In this document: piece by piece, positions 8,133 through 16,809 of the stretch
How the letters are laid out: each line of letters opens with the position of its first letter
Position numbering within the stretch: position 1 is the stretch's first letter
Source: Micromonospora sp. H61
GTDB taxonomy: Bacteria; Actinomycetota; Actinomycetes; Mycobacteriales; Micromonosporaceae
Length of the DNA stretch: 64,000 nucleotides
Assembly (NCBI RefSeq): GCF_018070325.1
Contig: NZ_JAGPXY010000009.1
Span: 1 to 64,000, forward strand
Direction: 5' to 3'
Translations under genes and position numbers: made by a program
Notes under the pieces: model-generated
The model's database searches: none
Told to the model about the DNA's origin: nothing
What the model saw: the letters and a program-made list of their open reading frames with translations, nothing else

Positions 8133-9830
8133 TCACTGAGCGGGCTCGGGCTGAGTGGTCACGTTCCAATCGGGCTTGCTCGCCTCGGCCCAGGGCTCTT
8201 CGGGCCGGCGGGGCAGCAGGTAGACGAGAAGGAACGTGAGGATCACACCGACCAGGACGACGCCGACGGTCCACTGGACCGCCCGGTTGAAGTTGGTCTC
8301 CAGCGCCGACGTGGCCGCGCTGTCGAAGGCCGCGCCGACCGGACCCGGCGCCGAGTCGGCGCAGCCGGGCGGCGTGGCCGTCGGATCTGACGCACGCGAC
8401 TGGCGGATGAAACAGTCGGCGAAGGTGGTCGTCGCCGCGCTCGCCTCGGCCGGCGGCAGGCCCGCCGCCACGAGCGATGCCTGGAGCTCCGGGCTCGCCT
8501 TCTCGGCGGCCGTCCCCGAGTAGGAGCCGAGCGTTCCGAAGAGGACCACGCCGGCCACCGCGACACCGATCGCCTGGCCGAGACGCTGGGCGGTGCCGAG
8601 CACACCGCTGGCCGCGCCAGCGTCCTGCCAGGGCACGCCGGCCAGCACGATCTCGACGCTCGGCGCGATCACCAGGCCCGAGCCGAAGCCGGCGAAGAGC
8701 AGGGCCGGCAGTAGCTCCAGGCCGGAGCCCCACCAGTGGATCGTGGCGATGATGCCCACCATGCCGACGATCACGATGCCCGCGCCGAGCATCAGGACGC
8801 CACGACCGAGCGCCCGGGCGACGTTGTCGGAGATGGCCGCGCCGACCAGTGTGCCGAACGAGAACGGCAGCAGGATCAGGCCCGTCGTCAGGGCGGACTT
8901 CTCCAGGCCGATCTGCAGGTGCAGCGAGAGCGCGAAGAGCAGGCCGATGAAGCCCGCGAAGTAGCAGAGGCTGATGCCGACGCCGGCGGAGAACGAGCGG
9001 TGCGCGAAGAGGCGCATGCTCACCAGCGGGACCTGGGCGCGTCGGGCACGGCGCAACTCCCACACCGCGAAGACGGCCAGCGCGGGCAGCGCCGCTGCCA
9101 TCGAGACGAACGTCCATGCCGGCCAACCCAGGCGCTGGCCCTCGACCAGGGGGACGGCCAGCAGCAGAACGGCGACCGAGACGAGCAGCATGCCGATCAC
9201 GTCGAGACCACCGCGGCGGCCCCGCGACTCGGGCACCAGGATCAGCGCGGCGATGAACGTGGCCAGGCCGATCGGCACGTTGAGCAGGAACACCGGCCGC
9301 CAGTCCCAGCCGTTGAGGTCCCACGCGATCAGCAGGCCGCCGAGGAGGGGGCCGCTGGCCGTCGCGATGCCGCCGATCGCGCCGTAGATCCCGTACGCCT
9401 TGCCGGTCTCCTTCGCCGGGAACGTGGTCTGGATCAGCGCCAGCACCGGCGGGTTGAGGATGCCGGCCATCATGCCCTGCACCACCTGGAACGCGATCAG
9501 TTGACCGGGTGTGGCAGCGAGCGCCGACGCCGCCGACGCGAGCGTGAACCCCGCGACGCCGGTGAGGAACAGTTTGCGGTGGCCGAAGCGGTCGCCGATC
9601 CGGCCGGCGGGGATGAGCAAGAGGCCGTAGCCGAGCGCGTAGCCGGCGATGACCCACTCCATGGCCGTGTAGGTCGACCGGAGGTCGCGCTGGATCGGCG
9701 CGATGGCGACATTGACGATCGTCGTTGCCAGCAGAATCATGAATGCCCCGGCCAGGATGACGGCCAGGATCAGCCATCGGCGCGGATTGGGTGGGGCGGC
9801 GCTGCGTTCGTCGGTCCAGCTCTCCGTCAT
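8133..9830 (-). CDS. MFS drug exporter, DHA2 (14-TM) family
   Basis: The ATG at 9830 has a near-perfect AGGAGG eight bases upstream; 14 extra residues in the open frame are dropped. The 565-residue protein opens with TM1 (LILAVILAGAFMILL) and the DHA2 motif region TTIVNVAIAPIQRDL. It carries motif A after TM2 (GRIGDRFGHRK) and motif C in TM5 (GGIATASGPLLGG), and ends with a hydrophilic tail of about 30 residues. A large loop with Cys residues precedes the last TM. Proton-driven export of the polyketide product or its precursor is the likely job. A well-formed promoter with an overlapping palindrome and the neighbouring PadR regulator suggest product-induced expression. Confidence 0.9.
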   Translation of the reverse strand: MTESWTDERSAAPPNPRRWLILAVILAGAFMILLATTIVNVAIAPIQRDLRSTYTAMEWVIAGYALGYGLLLIPAGRIGDRFGHRKLFLTGVAGFTLASAASALAATPGQLIAFQVVQGMMAGILNPPVLALIQTTFPAKETGKAYGIYGAIGGIATASGPLLGGLLIAWDLNGWDWRPVFLLNVPIGLATFIAALILVPESRGRRGGLDVIGMLLVSVAVLLLAVPLVEGQRLGWPAWTFVSMAAALPALAVFAVWELRRARRAQVPLVSMRLFAHRSFSAGVGISLCYFAGFIGLLFALSLHLQIGLEKSALTTGLILLPFSFGTLVGAAISDNVARALGRGVLMLGAGIVIVGMVGIIATIHWWGSGLELLPALLFAGFGSGLVIAPSVEIVLAGVPWQDAGAASGVLGTAQRLGQAIGVAVAGVVLFGTLGSYSGTAAEKASPELQASLVAAGLPPAEASAATTTFADCFIRQSRASDPTATPPGCADSAPGPVGAAFDSAATSALETNFNRAVQWTVGVVLVGVILTFLLVYLLPRRPEEPWAEASKPDWNVTTQPEPAQ

Positions 9831-9878
9831 CGCGTTCCTCCTGAAGTCGGACGGGGTCGACAGCGGACCCACCCTTCG

Positions 9879-9907
9879 ACTACACGCGTTCGCGTACGAT
9901 TAGTCAA
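9879..9907 (-). promoter_or_regulatory. Sigma70-type promoter of the MFS gene with overlapping palindrome
   Basis: On the minus strand TTGACT (-35) and TGTAGT (-10) are separated by exactly 17 bases, about 50 bases upstream of the exporter start. The spacer and -10 overlap an imperfect palindrome, TACACGCGTTCGCGTA (9881-9896). This would suit repression by the adjacent PadR protein, which is inference. Confidence 0.6.
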
Positions 9908-9946
9908 GTACGGCTATTTGCGTATGACCAGTACGGCACATGAGGA

Positions 9947-9975
9947 GGGCCCGGGTCAGGAGCTGACCCGGGCCC
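9947..9975 (-). terminator. Terminator after the aminotransferase gene
   Basis: Perfect 13-bp arms (GGGCCCGGGTCAG and complement) with a GAG loop lie 17 bases beyond the aminotransferase stop on the minus strand. Confidence 0.85.
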
Positions 9976-9991
9976 GATGGCGCAGAGGTGG

Positions 9992-11530
9992 TTACGACCA
10001 GTCGGAGGAACCCGAACCCCACTCGGACGAACCGGAGCCCCACGCGGACGTCGCCGGCCACGCCAGGTCGAAGGGGAAGTCGTTGGCGCGAAGCTCCAAG
10101 GTGCTCTCCAGCACGGCGTCGGTCAGCCGGTCGACGTCGGCGTCGCTGTGAGCGCCGCCGGCGAAGAGCATCGGCATGCCGAGCGTGTAGATGCCGCGCT
10201 TGCGCAGCAGCAGCGTGAGGATGAACGTCGCCGGGTTGAGTGCCCGCGAGTAGACCCGGTAGTCGGTGTAGGAGTCTTCCGGAAGGAACTGGAAGCACCC
10301 GATGTAGTCGCCGAACCCCACCATGCGCAGCGGGATCCCCTCGGCCGCCCGGAACGCGGCCAGCCGCGCCTGGACCCGGTCGACCTTGGCCCGCAGGTCG
10401 GTGTAGTAGGCGGGCCCCTTGTCGCGAAGCAACTGGAGCGTGGCCAGCGACGCCGCCACCGACAGGTAGTTGCCGGTGTGGCTGCCCTGCAGGCCGGTCT
10501 TCTGGCCGAAGTCGGTCCAGGACTGCCCACTGGTCTGCGAGATGTCGAGGATGTCGGCCCGACCGCCGATCGCCGACAGCGGCAGCCCGAGCCCGCTGAT
10601 CACCTTGCCGTAGGTGACGAGGTCGGTCGGGATGTCGAACTTCTGCGCGGCGCCGCCGAGCCCCGAACGGAAGCCCGTCAGCACCTCGTCGAGGATGAAC
10701 GGCACCCCGAGCCGCTGGGCGGCCACCGCCACCTCGCGGATCATCGGGATCGTCGTCTCCTCGAACGGGAACGACGAGGCGGCCGGCTCGGCCAGGATGC
10801 ACGCCAACTCGCCCGCGTGGCGCTCGATCAACTCGACCGCGAGCGCTGTGTCGTTGGGCAGGATCAGCAGGTCACGCGGCTCGGCCGGGGTGACGCCGGC
10901 GAACGCCGAGACCAGCGGAATGCCGTCCTTGCCGATCTCCGGGAACGGCACCGCGGGATGCCCGTGATACCAGGGGGCGGTGTTGTGGACGGCCAGGTCG
11001 TGGGACCCGTGCAGGGTGCCCTCGAACTTGGCGACCATCCGCCGCCCGGTGTGGGCACGGCAGAGCCGGATCGCCGACTGGGTGGCGCCCGTACCCGAGT
11101 GTTGGAAGGCGAACTTCTCGTTGTGCGGGAGGAGTTCCCGCAGCAGCGTCGCCAGCTCCAGCTCCAACGCGTTGGTGTAGCCGTTGCCGGTGCCCTTGCC
11201 GAGGTGCTCGCGGACGAAGTCGACGACCGGCGCCGGGTTGTGCCCGTGCAGCGCCTGAGCGCCGTATCCCATGTGGCAGTCGAGGTAGTCGTTGCCGTCG
11301 ATGTCGGTCAAGGTCGATCCGCTGGCGGTGGCCGCGATCACCGGAAACGGCGGTGCCTGGAACGGCCAGAACACGTGCGCGGCGGCGTCGACCGCCCTCA
11401 GTTGCTCGACGTGCGCGGCCGAGGCACCCTGGCGCGCGCCGATCTCGCCGAACAGCTCGTAGACCCACTTCTGCTGCATGAGGTCCTGAATGACCTCGAT
11501 CGCTCCGCGCTCCTGGTGGCTGGCGCCCAT
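9992..11530 (-). CDS. Class III PLP aminotransferase / glutamate-1-semialdehyde-aminomutase-like
   Basis: The ATG at 11530 follows AAGGGGA; upstream frame is non-coding in style. The 512-residue enzyme shows the class III fold: cofactor phosphate site HSGTGATQSAIR (144-155), Asp281 in ILDEVLTGFR contacting the PLP ring nitrogen, and the Schiff-base Lys309 in TYGKVISGLG. Its closest motif match is the GSA-aminomutase/amino-sugar aminotransferase branch, so it may transfer or move an amino group on a polyketide or starter. The tail (496-512) holds two copies of W-G-S-G-S-S-(E/D) ending in W, an oddity not seen in the family's core. It diverges from a methyltransferase gene; SARP-like TCGA repeats with 11-bp phase lie in the shared promoter region. 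Confidence 0.85.
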   Translation of the reverse strand: MGASHQERGAIEVIQDLMQQKWVYELFGEIGARQGASAAHVEQLRAVDAAAHVFWPFQAPPFPVIAATASGSTLTDIDGNDYLDCHMGYGAQALHGHNPAPVVDFVREHLGKGTGNGYTNALELELATLLRELLPHNEKFAFQHSGTGATQSAIRLCRAHTGRRMVAKFEGTLHGSHDLAVHNTAPWYHGHPAVPFPEIGKDGIPLVSAFAGVTPAEPRDLLILPNDTALAVELIERHAGELACILAEPAASSFPFEETTIPMIREVAVAAQRLGVPFILDEVLTGFRSGLGGAAQKFDIPTDLVTYGKVISGLGLPLSAIGGRADILDISQTSGQSWTDFGQKTGLQGSHTGNYLSVAASLATLQLLRDKGPAYYTDLRAKVDRVQARLAAFRAAEGIPLRMVGFGDYIGCFQFLPEDSYTDYRVYSRALNPATFILTLLLRKRGIYTLGMPMLFAGGAHSDADVDRLTDAVLESTLELRANDFPFDLAWPATSAWGSGSSEWGSGSSDWS

Positions 11531-11607
11531 CGTGTCCCCTTCGCATGGCGGCCGTGACAGGCGCAGCCTGCGCCCGCCCACTCGAACCCGGCTGGAGAAC
11601 CGGTCGA

Positions 11608-11636
11608 TCGACGCGGCTTCGAGCAGGTCTCGAGCG
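11608..11636 (+). promoter_or_regulatory. SARP box: three TCGA heptamers at 11-bp spacing
   Basis: TCGACGC (11608), TCGAGCA (11619) and TCGAGCG (11630) repeat at exactly 11-bp intervals. Eight bases later comes a weak -10 (GAAGCT, 11645-11650), and the ATG of the methyltransferase follows 7 bases on. This is the geometry described for SARP activators (heptamers, 4-bp spacers, 3' copy 8 bp from the -10). Because TCGA is palindromic, phased repeats can also be read toward the divergent aminotransferase gene. The presumed binder is the SARP at 20245. Confidence 0.7.
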
Positions 11637-11657
11637 CCGTCGTCGAAGCTCGCCGCC

Positions 11658-12683
11658 ATGACGGAAAATCGGGTCAATCTCTACTCGCTGACCGACACGA
11701 TCACGCCGTGGGCAGTGCGGGCCGCGGCGACGCTCGGCCTCGCCGACCTGATCGCCGCGGGCACCACCACGCTCGACGAGCTCGCCGCGGCGACGAAGGC
11801 CAATCCCGACGCGCTGCACCGGCTGCTGCGCTACCTCGCGGTCCGCGGCGTCTTCAAGGAGACCGAGCCGCGGGTGTACGCCCTGACGGAAGCCGCCGAG
11901 TTCCTCAAGACCGACCACCCCGCCGCCCAACGTCCCTGGCTCGACGTCGAATCGATGGCCGGCCGGATCGAGGGCACGTTCAGCTCGCTGACCCACTCGA
12001 TCCGCACCGGCGACGCGGCGTACCCAGTGCGTTACGGCATCGAGTTCTGGGACGACCTGGCCACCAACCCCGACCGGGCCACCTCGTTCGGCGCGCTGAT
12101 GGCCACCCACGCGAGCTACTTCGACCAGGTCGTCCAGGGTTACGACTGGAGCACCGTCAACCACGTCATCGACGTCGGCGGCGGCACCGGCGCCCTGCTC
12201 ACCGAGATCCTCAAGGCCCAGCCGCACCTGCGCGGCACAGTGGTCGACCTGCCGGGTGTCGTCGAGCAGGGCCGGGCCCGGTTCGAGGCGGCGGGCATCG
12301 CCGACCGCGCCGAGGTCGTCAGCGGGAGCATCTTCGACCCGCTCCCGACCGGCGCCGACGTCTACATCCTGTCGAACGTCCTGCACGACTGGAACGACAG
12401 CGCCGCCGAGAAGATCCTCCAGCGGGCGGCGGACGCGATCGGCACGACCGGAAAGGTGCTGATCGTCCAGATCCTCGTGAAGGACGAGAACGACAACTTC
12501 CCCGACGACCCGGCTCGGCTGATGTTCATCACCCAGATGGACCTGCGCCTCCTCTCGCTCATGGCGGGCAAGGCGAGGACCTGGCGCGAGTACGCCGAAC
12601 TGGGCGAGAAGGCCGGGCTCCAGGTGGACGGCAGCACGGTGATCCCCACCGGGCAGACCCTGCTCTCGCTCCGCCGCGGCTGA
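11658..12683 (+). CDS. SAM-dependent O-methyltransferase (methyltransferase_2 family)
   Basis: The ATG at 11658 gives a 341-residue product starting with the family's dimerisation helices (VNLYSLTDTITPWAVRAAATLGL). A winged-helix segment follows (TTTLDELAAATKANPDALHRLLRYLAVRGVF region), then the SAM site HVIDVGGGTGALL. The catalytic His lies in LSNVLHDWND, the usual general-base position of hydroxyl methylation in this family (TcmN-C, DnrK and acetylserotonin MT types). It should methylate a phenol or alcohol of the polyketide. The start lies 7 bases after a -10-like hexamer, so the message may be leaderless under SARP control. It is the first of three methyltransferases in the region. Confidence 0.88.
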   Translation: MTENRVNLYSLTDTITPWAVRAAATLGLADLIAAGTTTLDELAAATKANPDALHRLLRYLAVRGVFKETEPRVYALTEAAEFLKTDHPAAQRPWLDVESMAGRIEGTFSSLTHSIRTGDAAYPVRYGIEFWDDLATNPDRATSFGALMATHASYFDQVVQGYDWSTVNHVIDVGGGTGALLTEILKAQPHLRGTVVDLPGVVEQGRARFEAAGIADRAEVVSGSIFDPLPTGADVYILSNVLHDWNDSAAEKILQRAADAIGTTGKVLIVQILVKDENDNFPDDPARLMFITQMDLRLLSLMAGKARTWREYAELGEKAGLQVDGSTVIPTGQTLLSLRRG

Positions 12684-12689
12684 GCCGAC

Positions 12690-12727
12690 GGGCCCCTTGC
12701 TGACGGTTTCCGGTTGGGAAGGGGCCC
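12690..12727 (+). terminator. Terminator after methyltransferase 11658
   Basis: GGGCCCCTT (12690-12698) and AAGGGGCCC (12719-12727) form a perfect 9-bp stem with a 20-base loop, directly after the methyltransferase stop. Confidence 0.7.
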
Positions 12728-12765
12728 TCGCTAACGGACCGTGCGCGCGTCGTACCGTTGCGGAC

Positions 12766-13884
12766 ATGAACCCGGCCGTCAGACGAACCGCGATCGATGC
12801 CCTCGTCGCGGTCGTCGTCGCGGCCGTCGTGGCGGTGGCGATCCGGGTCGCCGACGAGCCCGGCGCCCGGCCGCCGGACGCGCGCGCCTACGCGATCGGC
12901 GCGGTGATCGGGCTGCTGCTGGTCTTCCGGCGCCGCTGGCCGCTGCTGGTGCTGGTCGGCTCGGTCACCGCGCTGATGATCTACTACGCGCTCGAGTACC
13001 CGGGCATCCCGCCCGCACTCCCGCTGGCCGCCGCCCTCTTCTCCGTGGCGGCCGCCGGCCGGTTCACCTGGGCGCTCGTCGTCGCCGGGTTCTTCGTCGT
13101 CCTTGAGCTGATCATGCGGTACACGCTGCTCGGCGAGGGTTTCTTTCCCGCCCTCTCGGCCACCCTCGAAGAGGGCTCGCTGCTCGCGGCCGTGGTGCTG
13201 CTCGCCGAGACGATCCGCACCCGCCGGGACCGGCTGGCCGAGGCGCAGCAGCGTCTCGCCGTGATGCGCCAGGAGCGTCAACACGAGGTCGCCCAGGAGC
13301 GGCTCCGCATCGCCCGCGAGGTCCACGACGTACTCGGTCACACGATCGCCGCGATCAGTGTGCAGGCGAGCCTCGCCGACGACATCTTCGACAGCAAGCC
13401 GGCCGAGGCGCGGGCCGCGCTGCGGAGCATCCGGGGCGCGGCACGCGACGCCATGCACGAGGTGCGCTCGGCGATCGGCATGCTCCGCGACGCCGGGGAG
13501 GTGCCCGATCTGGCGCGAGTCTTCGCGGTCGCCGAACAGGCCGGCGTGAAGGTGCGGTCGGGAATCGCCGGCACCCCGCGCCCGATCCCGCCGGAGGTGG
13601 CGCTCTCGGTCTACCGGATCGTGCAGGAGTCGATCACCAACACTGTCAAACACGCCGGAGCGACGACCGTCGACGTCACCATCGCCTACGCGGGTGACGC
13701 CGTCACTGTGGAGATCGTCGACGACGGGGTCGGGCCCGGGGCGAGCCGGCGGGGGCACGGGGTGGCCGGCATGCGGGAACGGGCCACGGCGGCCGGCGGG
13801 TCGCTCGAGGCCGGGCCCCGGCCGCAGGGCGGTGGGTTCCGAGTGGCCGCGCGGCTGCCGGTCGAGGTGGAGGAGACAGCGTGA
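12766..13884 (+). CDS. Membrane sensor histidine kinase (HisKA_3, NarL partner)
   Basis: The ATG at 12766 lies 7 bases after TACCGT, a likely -10, so translation is probably leaderless. The 372-residue protein has about five hydrophobic helices in residues 10-150 with almost no extracellular domain, the layout of intramembrane-sensing kinases. A coiled linker precedes the phosphoacceptor helix (RIAREVHDVLGHTI, His187). The ATPase domain has VQESITNTVKHAG, DDGVGPG and GHGVAGMRERA. It overlaps the response regulator gene by four bases. The stimulus (membrane stress or a hydrophobic ligand) is not evident; its place inside the polyketide region suggests a link to production or self-resistance. 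Confidence 0.9.
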   Translation: MNPAVRRTAIDALVAVVVAAVVAVAIRVADEPGARPPDARAYAIGAVIGLLLVFRRRWPLLVLVGSVTALMIYYALEYPGIPPALPLAAALFSVAAAGRFTWALVVAGFFVVLELIMRYTLLGEGFFPALSATLEEGSLLAAVVLLAETIRTRRDRLAEAQQRLAVMRQERQHEVAQERLRIAREVHDVLGHTIAAISVQASLADDIFDSKPAEARAALRSIRGAARDAMHEVRSAIGMLRDAGEVPDLARVFAVAEQAGVKVRSGIAGTPRPIPPEVALSVYRIVQESITNTVKHAGATTVDVTIAYAGDAVTVEIVDDGVGPGASRRGHGVAGMRERATAAGGSLEAGPRPQGGGFRVAARLPVEVEETA

Positions 13885-14540
13885 CGATCCGGATGGTGCT
13901 GGCGGACGACCAGACACTCGTGCGGGCCGGCTTCCGGGGCCTGCTCGACCACAGCGACGACCTGGAGGTGGTCGGCGAGGCATCCAACGGCGCCCAGGCT
14001 GTCGAGATGGTCGCCGCGACCCGGCCGGACATCGTGTTGATGGACGTGCGAATGCCGGTGCTCGACGGCGTGCGGGCGACGGCCGCGATCGTCGAGCGGT
14101 TCCCGGCCGTGCGGGTCATCGTCCTGACCACCTTCGAGCTCGACGAGTACGTCTTCGAGGCGCTGCGCGCCGGCGCGAGCGGGTTCCTGCTCAAGGACAT
14201 CGAGCCTGACGAGCTGCGTCAGGCAGTGCGGGTGGTGGCCGGCGGCGACATGTTGATCTCGCCGCGGGTGACGAGTCGGCTGGTGAGCGCGTTCGTCAGC
14301 AAGGTCGCGCCGACGCCGGTCGACGGCGGCCGGCTGGCGGTGTTGACCGACCGCGAGCGCGAGGTGATGAGCCTGGTGGCCAACGGGCTGACGAACGAGG
14401 ACATCGGGCGCAGGCTGTCGATGAGCCCGGCCACGGCCCGTACCCACGTCCATCGAGCCATGGTCAAGCTCCGCGTCCGTGACCGCGCGCAACTCGTCGT
14501 TCTCGCCTACCAGACGGGGCTCGTCGCGCCCGGCAGCTGA
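13881..14540 (+). CDS. NarL/LuxR-family response regulator (partner of 12766 kinase)
   Basis: This 219-residue regulator starts at GTG overlapping the kinase stop. Its receiver has Asp9/Asp10 and phosphoacceptor Asp55 (VLMDVRMPV), with Lys in FLLKDIE. The LuxR helix-turn-helix (LTDREREVMSLVANGLTNEDI, SPATARTHVHRAM) is typical of the common actinomycete NarL group and clearly distinct from the paired regulators at 6774 and 18060. It probably regulates its own operon and nearby genes, in line with other such pairs. Confidence 0.93.
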   Translation: MTIRMVLADDQTLVRAGFRGLLDHSDDLEVVGEASNGAQAVEMVAATRPDIVLMDVRMPVLDGVRATAAIVERFPAVRVIVLTTFELDEYVFEALRAGASGFLLKDIEPDELRQAVRVVAGGDMLISPRVTSRLVSAFVSKVAPTPVDGGRLAVLTDREREVMSLVANGLTNEDIGRRLSMSPATARTHVHRAMVKLRVRDRAQLVVLAYQTGLVAPGS

Positions 14541-14645
14541 CTACGGCAGTTGTTTCGCGGGCGGTGCCGGCTACGGCGATCGCCGTACGCACCGGCCGTT
14601 CCTCAACGGATGCCGGGTGGTGCGCATCCTCCGTATGTTGGCGTC

Positions 14646-16721
14646 ATGTTTGAGGTCGGAGAGAACGCCGACGGGATCCTGGCCGGGGTCCTGTTCCTGA
14701 TCTGGCTGTCCGCGGCGATCCTCGCCACGCGGCTGGCCTGGCGCCCGACGCCCGAGGCGCTGCGCAAGAGCGCCCGTCGGCTGCTGCGTCTGCTCGTCGC
14801 CGCGCTTGTGGTGCTGGTCGTCAAGTGCGTCGCGATCGGGCTGATGCTCGCCGTCGACTGGATCTTTGCCGACAACCGCGTGATCGTGCAGATGCCGCTC
14901 CTGCTGTTGCCGATGCTGGCCGTCGCCATCTGGACCGTGCCGGGCCTGCGCGCCCTGGCCAACCGCGACGACGCACCGGTCGACGTCGAGACGCGCGCCG
15001 CCGCCGCCGATCCCCGATTCGTCGTGCCGGTCCAGGTGACGGCCGTGGCGACGGTCATTGGCGTCTACTTCGCGTACGTGTCCCGTCCGGTCCCGTCCTA
15101 CCTCGACGACATCGCGACCCACGCCGCGCCGATCCTGCTGTCGGTGTTGGTGCTGTGGTTCTGGCAGGGGCGTCGCCTGCGGGTCGTCACCGCTACCGAC
15201 TTCGCACGCCGTGGCCGGCGTGCCAGCGCCCTGCGCGCCACAGCGCAGGCTGCCGTCGTGGTGCTGGTCGTCGCCGCCGGCATCACCTACGTGGCGCAGA
15301 GCAGCAGGCTGCCCGACCGGATGAGCATGGCGTCCCACGACAACGTCGACTACGGCGGCGGCCCCTCGATCGGTCACGGTGGTCATGGCGGGACCTCGGT
15401 CGACGAGCTGCGCGGGCCGCGGACCGGCAAGCCCAACAAGGCATTCACCCTGACCGCGAAGAACGCCACGGTACGCCTCTCGTCCGGTGCCGAGATCAAG
15501 GCACTGACGTACAACGGACAGTCGCCCGGGCCGGAGCTGCGGGTCCGTGAGGGCGACCTCGTCGAGGTGACGCTGCACAACGAGATCCCCGACGAGAACG
15601 TGACCATCCACTGGCACGGCCTCGACGTCCCCAACGGTGAGGACGGCGTGGCCGGCGCGACGCAGAACGCTGTGGAGCCGGGCGGCACCTTCACCTACCG
15701 GTTCATCGCCGAGCAGGTCGGCACCTTCTGGTACCACACCCACCAGAACCCGCTGGAGGCGATCCGGCGGGGCCTGTTCGGCGCGCTGATCGTCGAGCCG
15801 CGCGACGGCCCCCCACCCGGCGAGCGGGACTTCGTCGTGCAGGCCCACGAGTGGCGTACGCCCGACGACAACATCGTCTCGTTCGGCACCAGTGACACCT
15901 TGCAGCGCCAGGAGGTGGCCCCGGGCACGCCGGTGCGGCTGCGTCTGATCAACACCGACAACAACCCGTCCACCGACAGTCGTCCGCGGTCCCTGACGGT
16001 CAACGGCACGCCGGTACGGGTGGCGGCGATCGACGGGGTCGACGTCAACGGTCCGACCCCGCTGACCGACCCGCGGTTCGGGTTGGCGACCGGTGGACGC
16101 TACGACGTGACGTTCACGATGCCGGCGGGCCCGGTGCGCCTGACCGACCTCGCCAACCGCGACGCCGGGCTGGTCCTGGCGCCACCGGGTGACACCTCGA
16201 CGCCGAAGATCGTCGACGACGGGGACCAGTTCGACCCGCTGTCGTACGGCTCTGGCGGCTCCCGGCCCTTCGACGCGGGCTCGTCGTACGACCGCTCGTT
16301 CACCCAGCTCCTCGACGACCGGCTGTCGTTTTACAACGGGGGCCTCCACCTGGTGCCGATCATCAACGGGCACAGCTTTCCCAACACGCCGACGCTCATG
16401 GTCCGGATGGACGACGTGGTCAAGGTGCGGATCGTCAACCGCAGCCACCAGAACCACCCGATGCATCTGCACGGCCATCACGCGTTGGTGCTGTCCCGCA
16501 ACGGGGTCCGCGCGACCGGGTCACCGTGGTGGATCGACAGCCTCGACGTGATCCCCGGTGAGATCTACGAAATCGGCTTCAAGGCGGACAATCCGGGGCT
16601 CTGGATGGACCACTGTCACAACCTCGACCACGCGGCCAACGGCATGGTGATGCACCTCGCCTACGAGGGCGTGACATCCCCCTATGAGCTGGGGCGGGGC
16701 ACTCCCAACCAGCCGGAGTAG
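14646..16721 (+). CDS. Membrane-anchored multicopper oxidase
   Basis: The ATG at 14646 lies 6 bases after TATGTT, so the message is probably leaderless. The 691-residue protein begins with about five to six membrane helices (residues 10-240). An extracellular three-cupredoxin oxidase follows, with copper motifs TIHWHGLDVPN, FWYHTHQNP, HPMHLHGHH and MDHCHNLDH, and a type 1 Met in NGMVMHL. All expected ligands are present, so it should reduce O2 while oxidising phenolics or metals at the outer face. The heme-free N-terminal helices resemble copper-uptake or electron-transfer membrane domains, but I cannot assign them. It is the second such oxidase in the polyketide region and is followed by a ScyD/E-like secreted protein. 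Confidence 0.9.
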   Translation: MFEVGENADGILAGVLFLIWLSAAILATRLAWRPTPEALRKSARRLLRLLVAALVVLVVKCVAIGLMLAVDWIFADNRVIVQMPLLLLPMLAVAIWTVPGLRALANRDDAPVDVETRAAAADPRFVVPVQVTAVATVIGVYFAYVSRPVPSYLDDIATHAAPILLSVLVLWFWQGRRLRVVTATDFARRGRRASALRATAQAAVVVLVVAAGITYVAQSSRLPDRMSMASHDNVDYGGGPSIGHGGHGGTSVDELRGPRTGKPNKAFTLTAKNATVRLSSGAEIKALTYNGQSPGPELRVREGDLVEVTLHNEIPDENVTIHWHGLDVPNGEDGVAGATQNAVEPGGTFTYRFIAEQVGTFWYHTHQNPLEAIRRGLFGALIVEPRDGPPPGERDFVVQAHEWRTPDDNIVSFGTSDTLQRQEVAPGTPVRLRLINTDNNPSTDSRPRSLTVNGTPVRVAAIDGVDVNGPTPLTDPRFGLATGGRYDVTFTMPAGPVRLTDLANRDAGLVLAPPGDTSTPKIVDDGDQFDPLSYGSGGSRPFDAGSSYDRSFTQLLDDRLSFYNGGLHLVPIINGHSFPNTPTLMVRMDDVVKVRIVNRSHQNHPMHLHGHHALVLSRNGVRATGSPWWIDSLDVIPGEIYEIGFKADNPGLWMDHCHNLDHAANGMVMHLAYEGVTSPYELGRGTPNQPE

Positions 16722-16809
16722 GCGGACCTGTCGAGCCTTCCTCCACCGGGCCTCGAGGCGACGGCGGCAGCGTCGTTCGCATCCGAACCCCGCATGCTGA
16801 GGAGAACCC

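Noticed and set aside
7975-9777. 600-codon minus-strand frame overlapping the MFS gene
   Set aside because: It is the out-of-frame reading of the transporter; residues are His/Arg/Gly-rich with no membrane helices.
14571-16481. 636-codon minus-strand frame inside the multicopper oxidase
   Set aside because: It is the antisense shadow of an oxidase with complete copper motifs; no recognisable domain or ribosome site.
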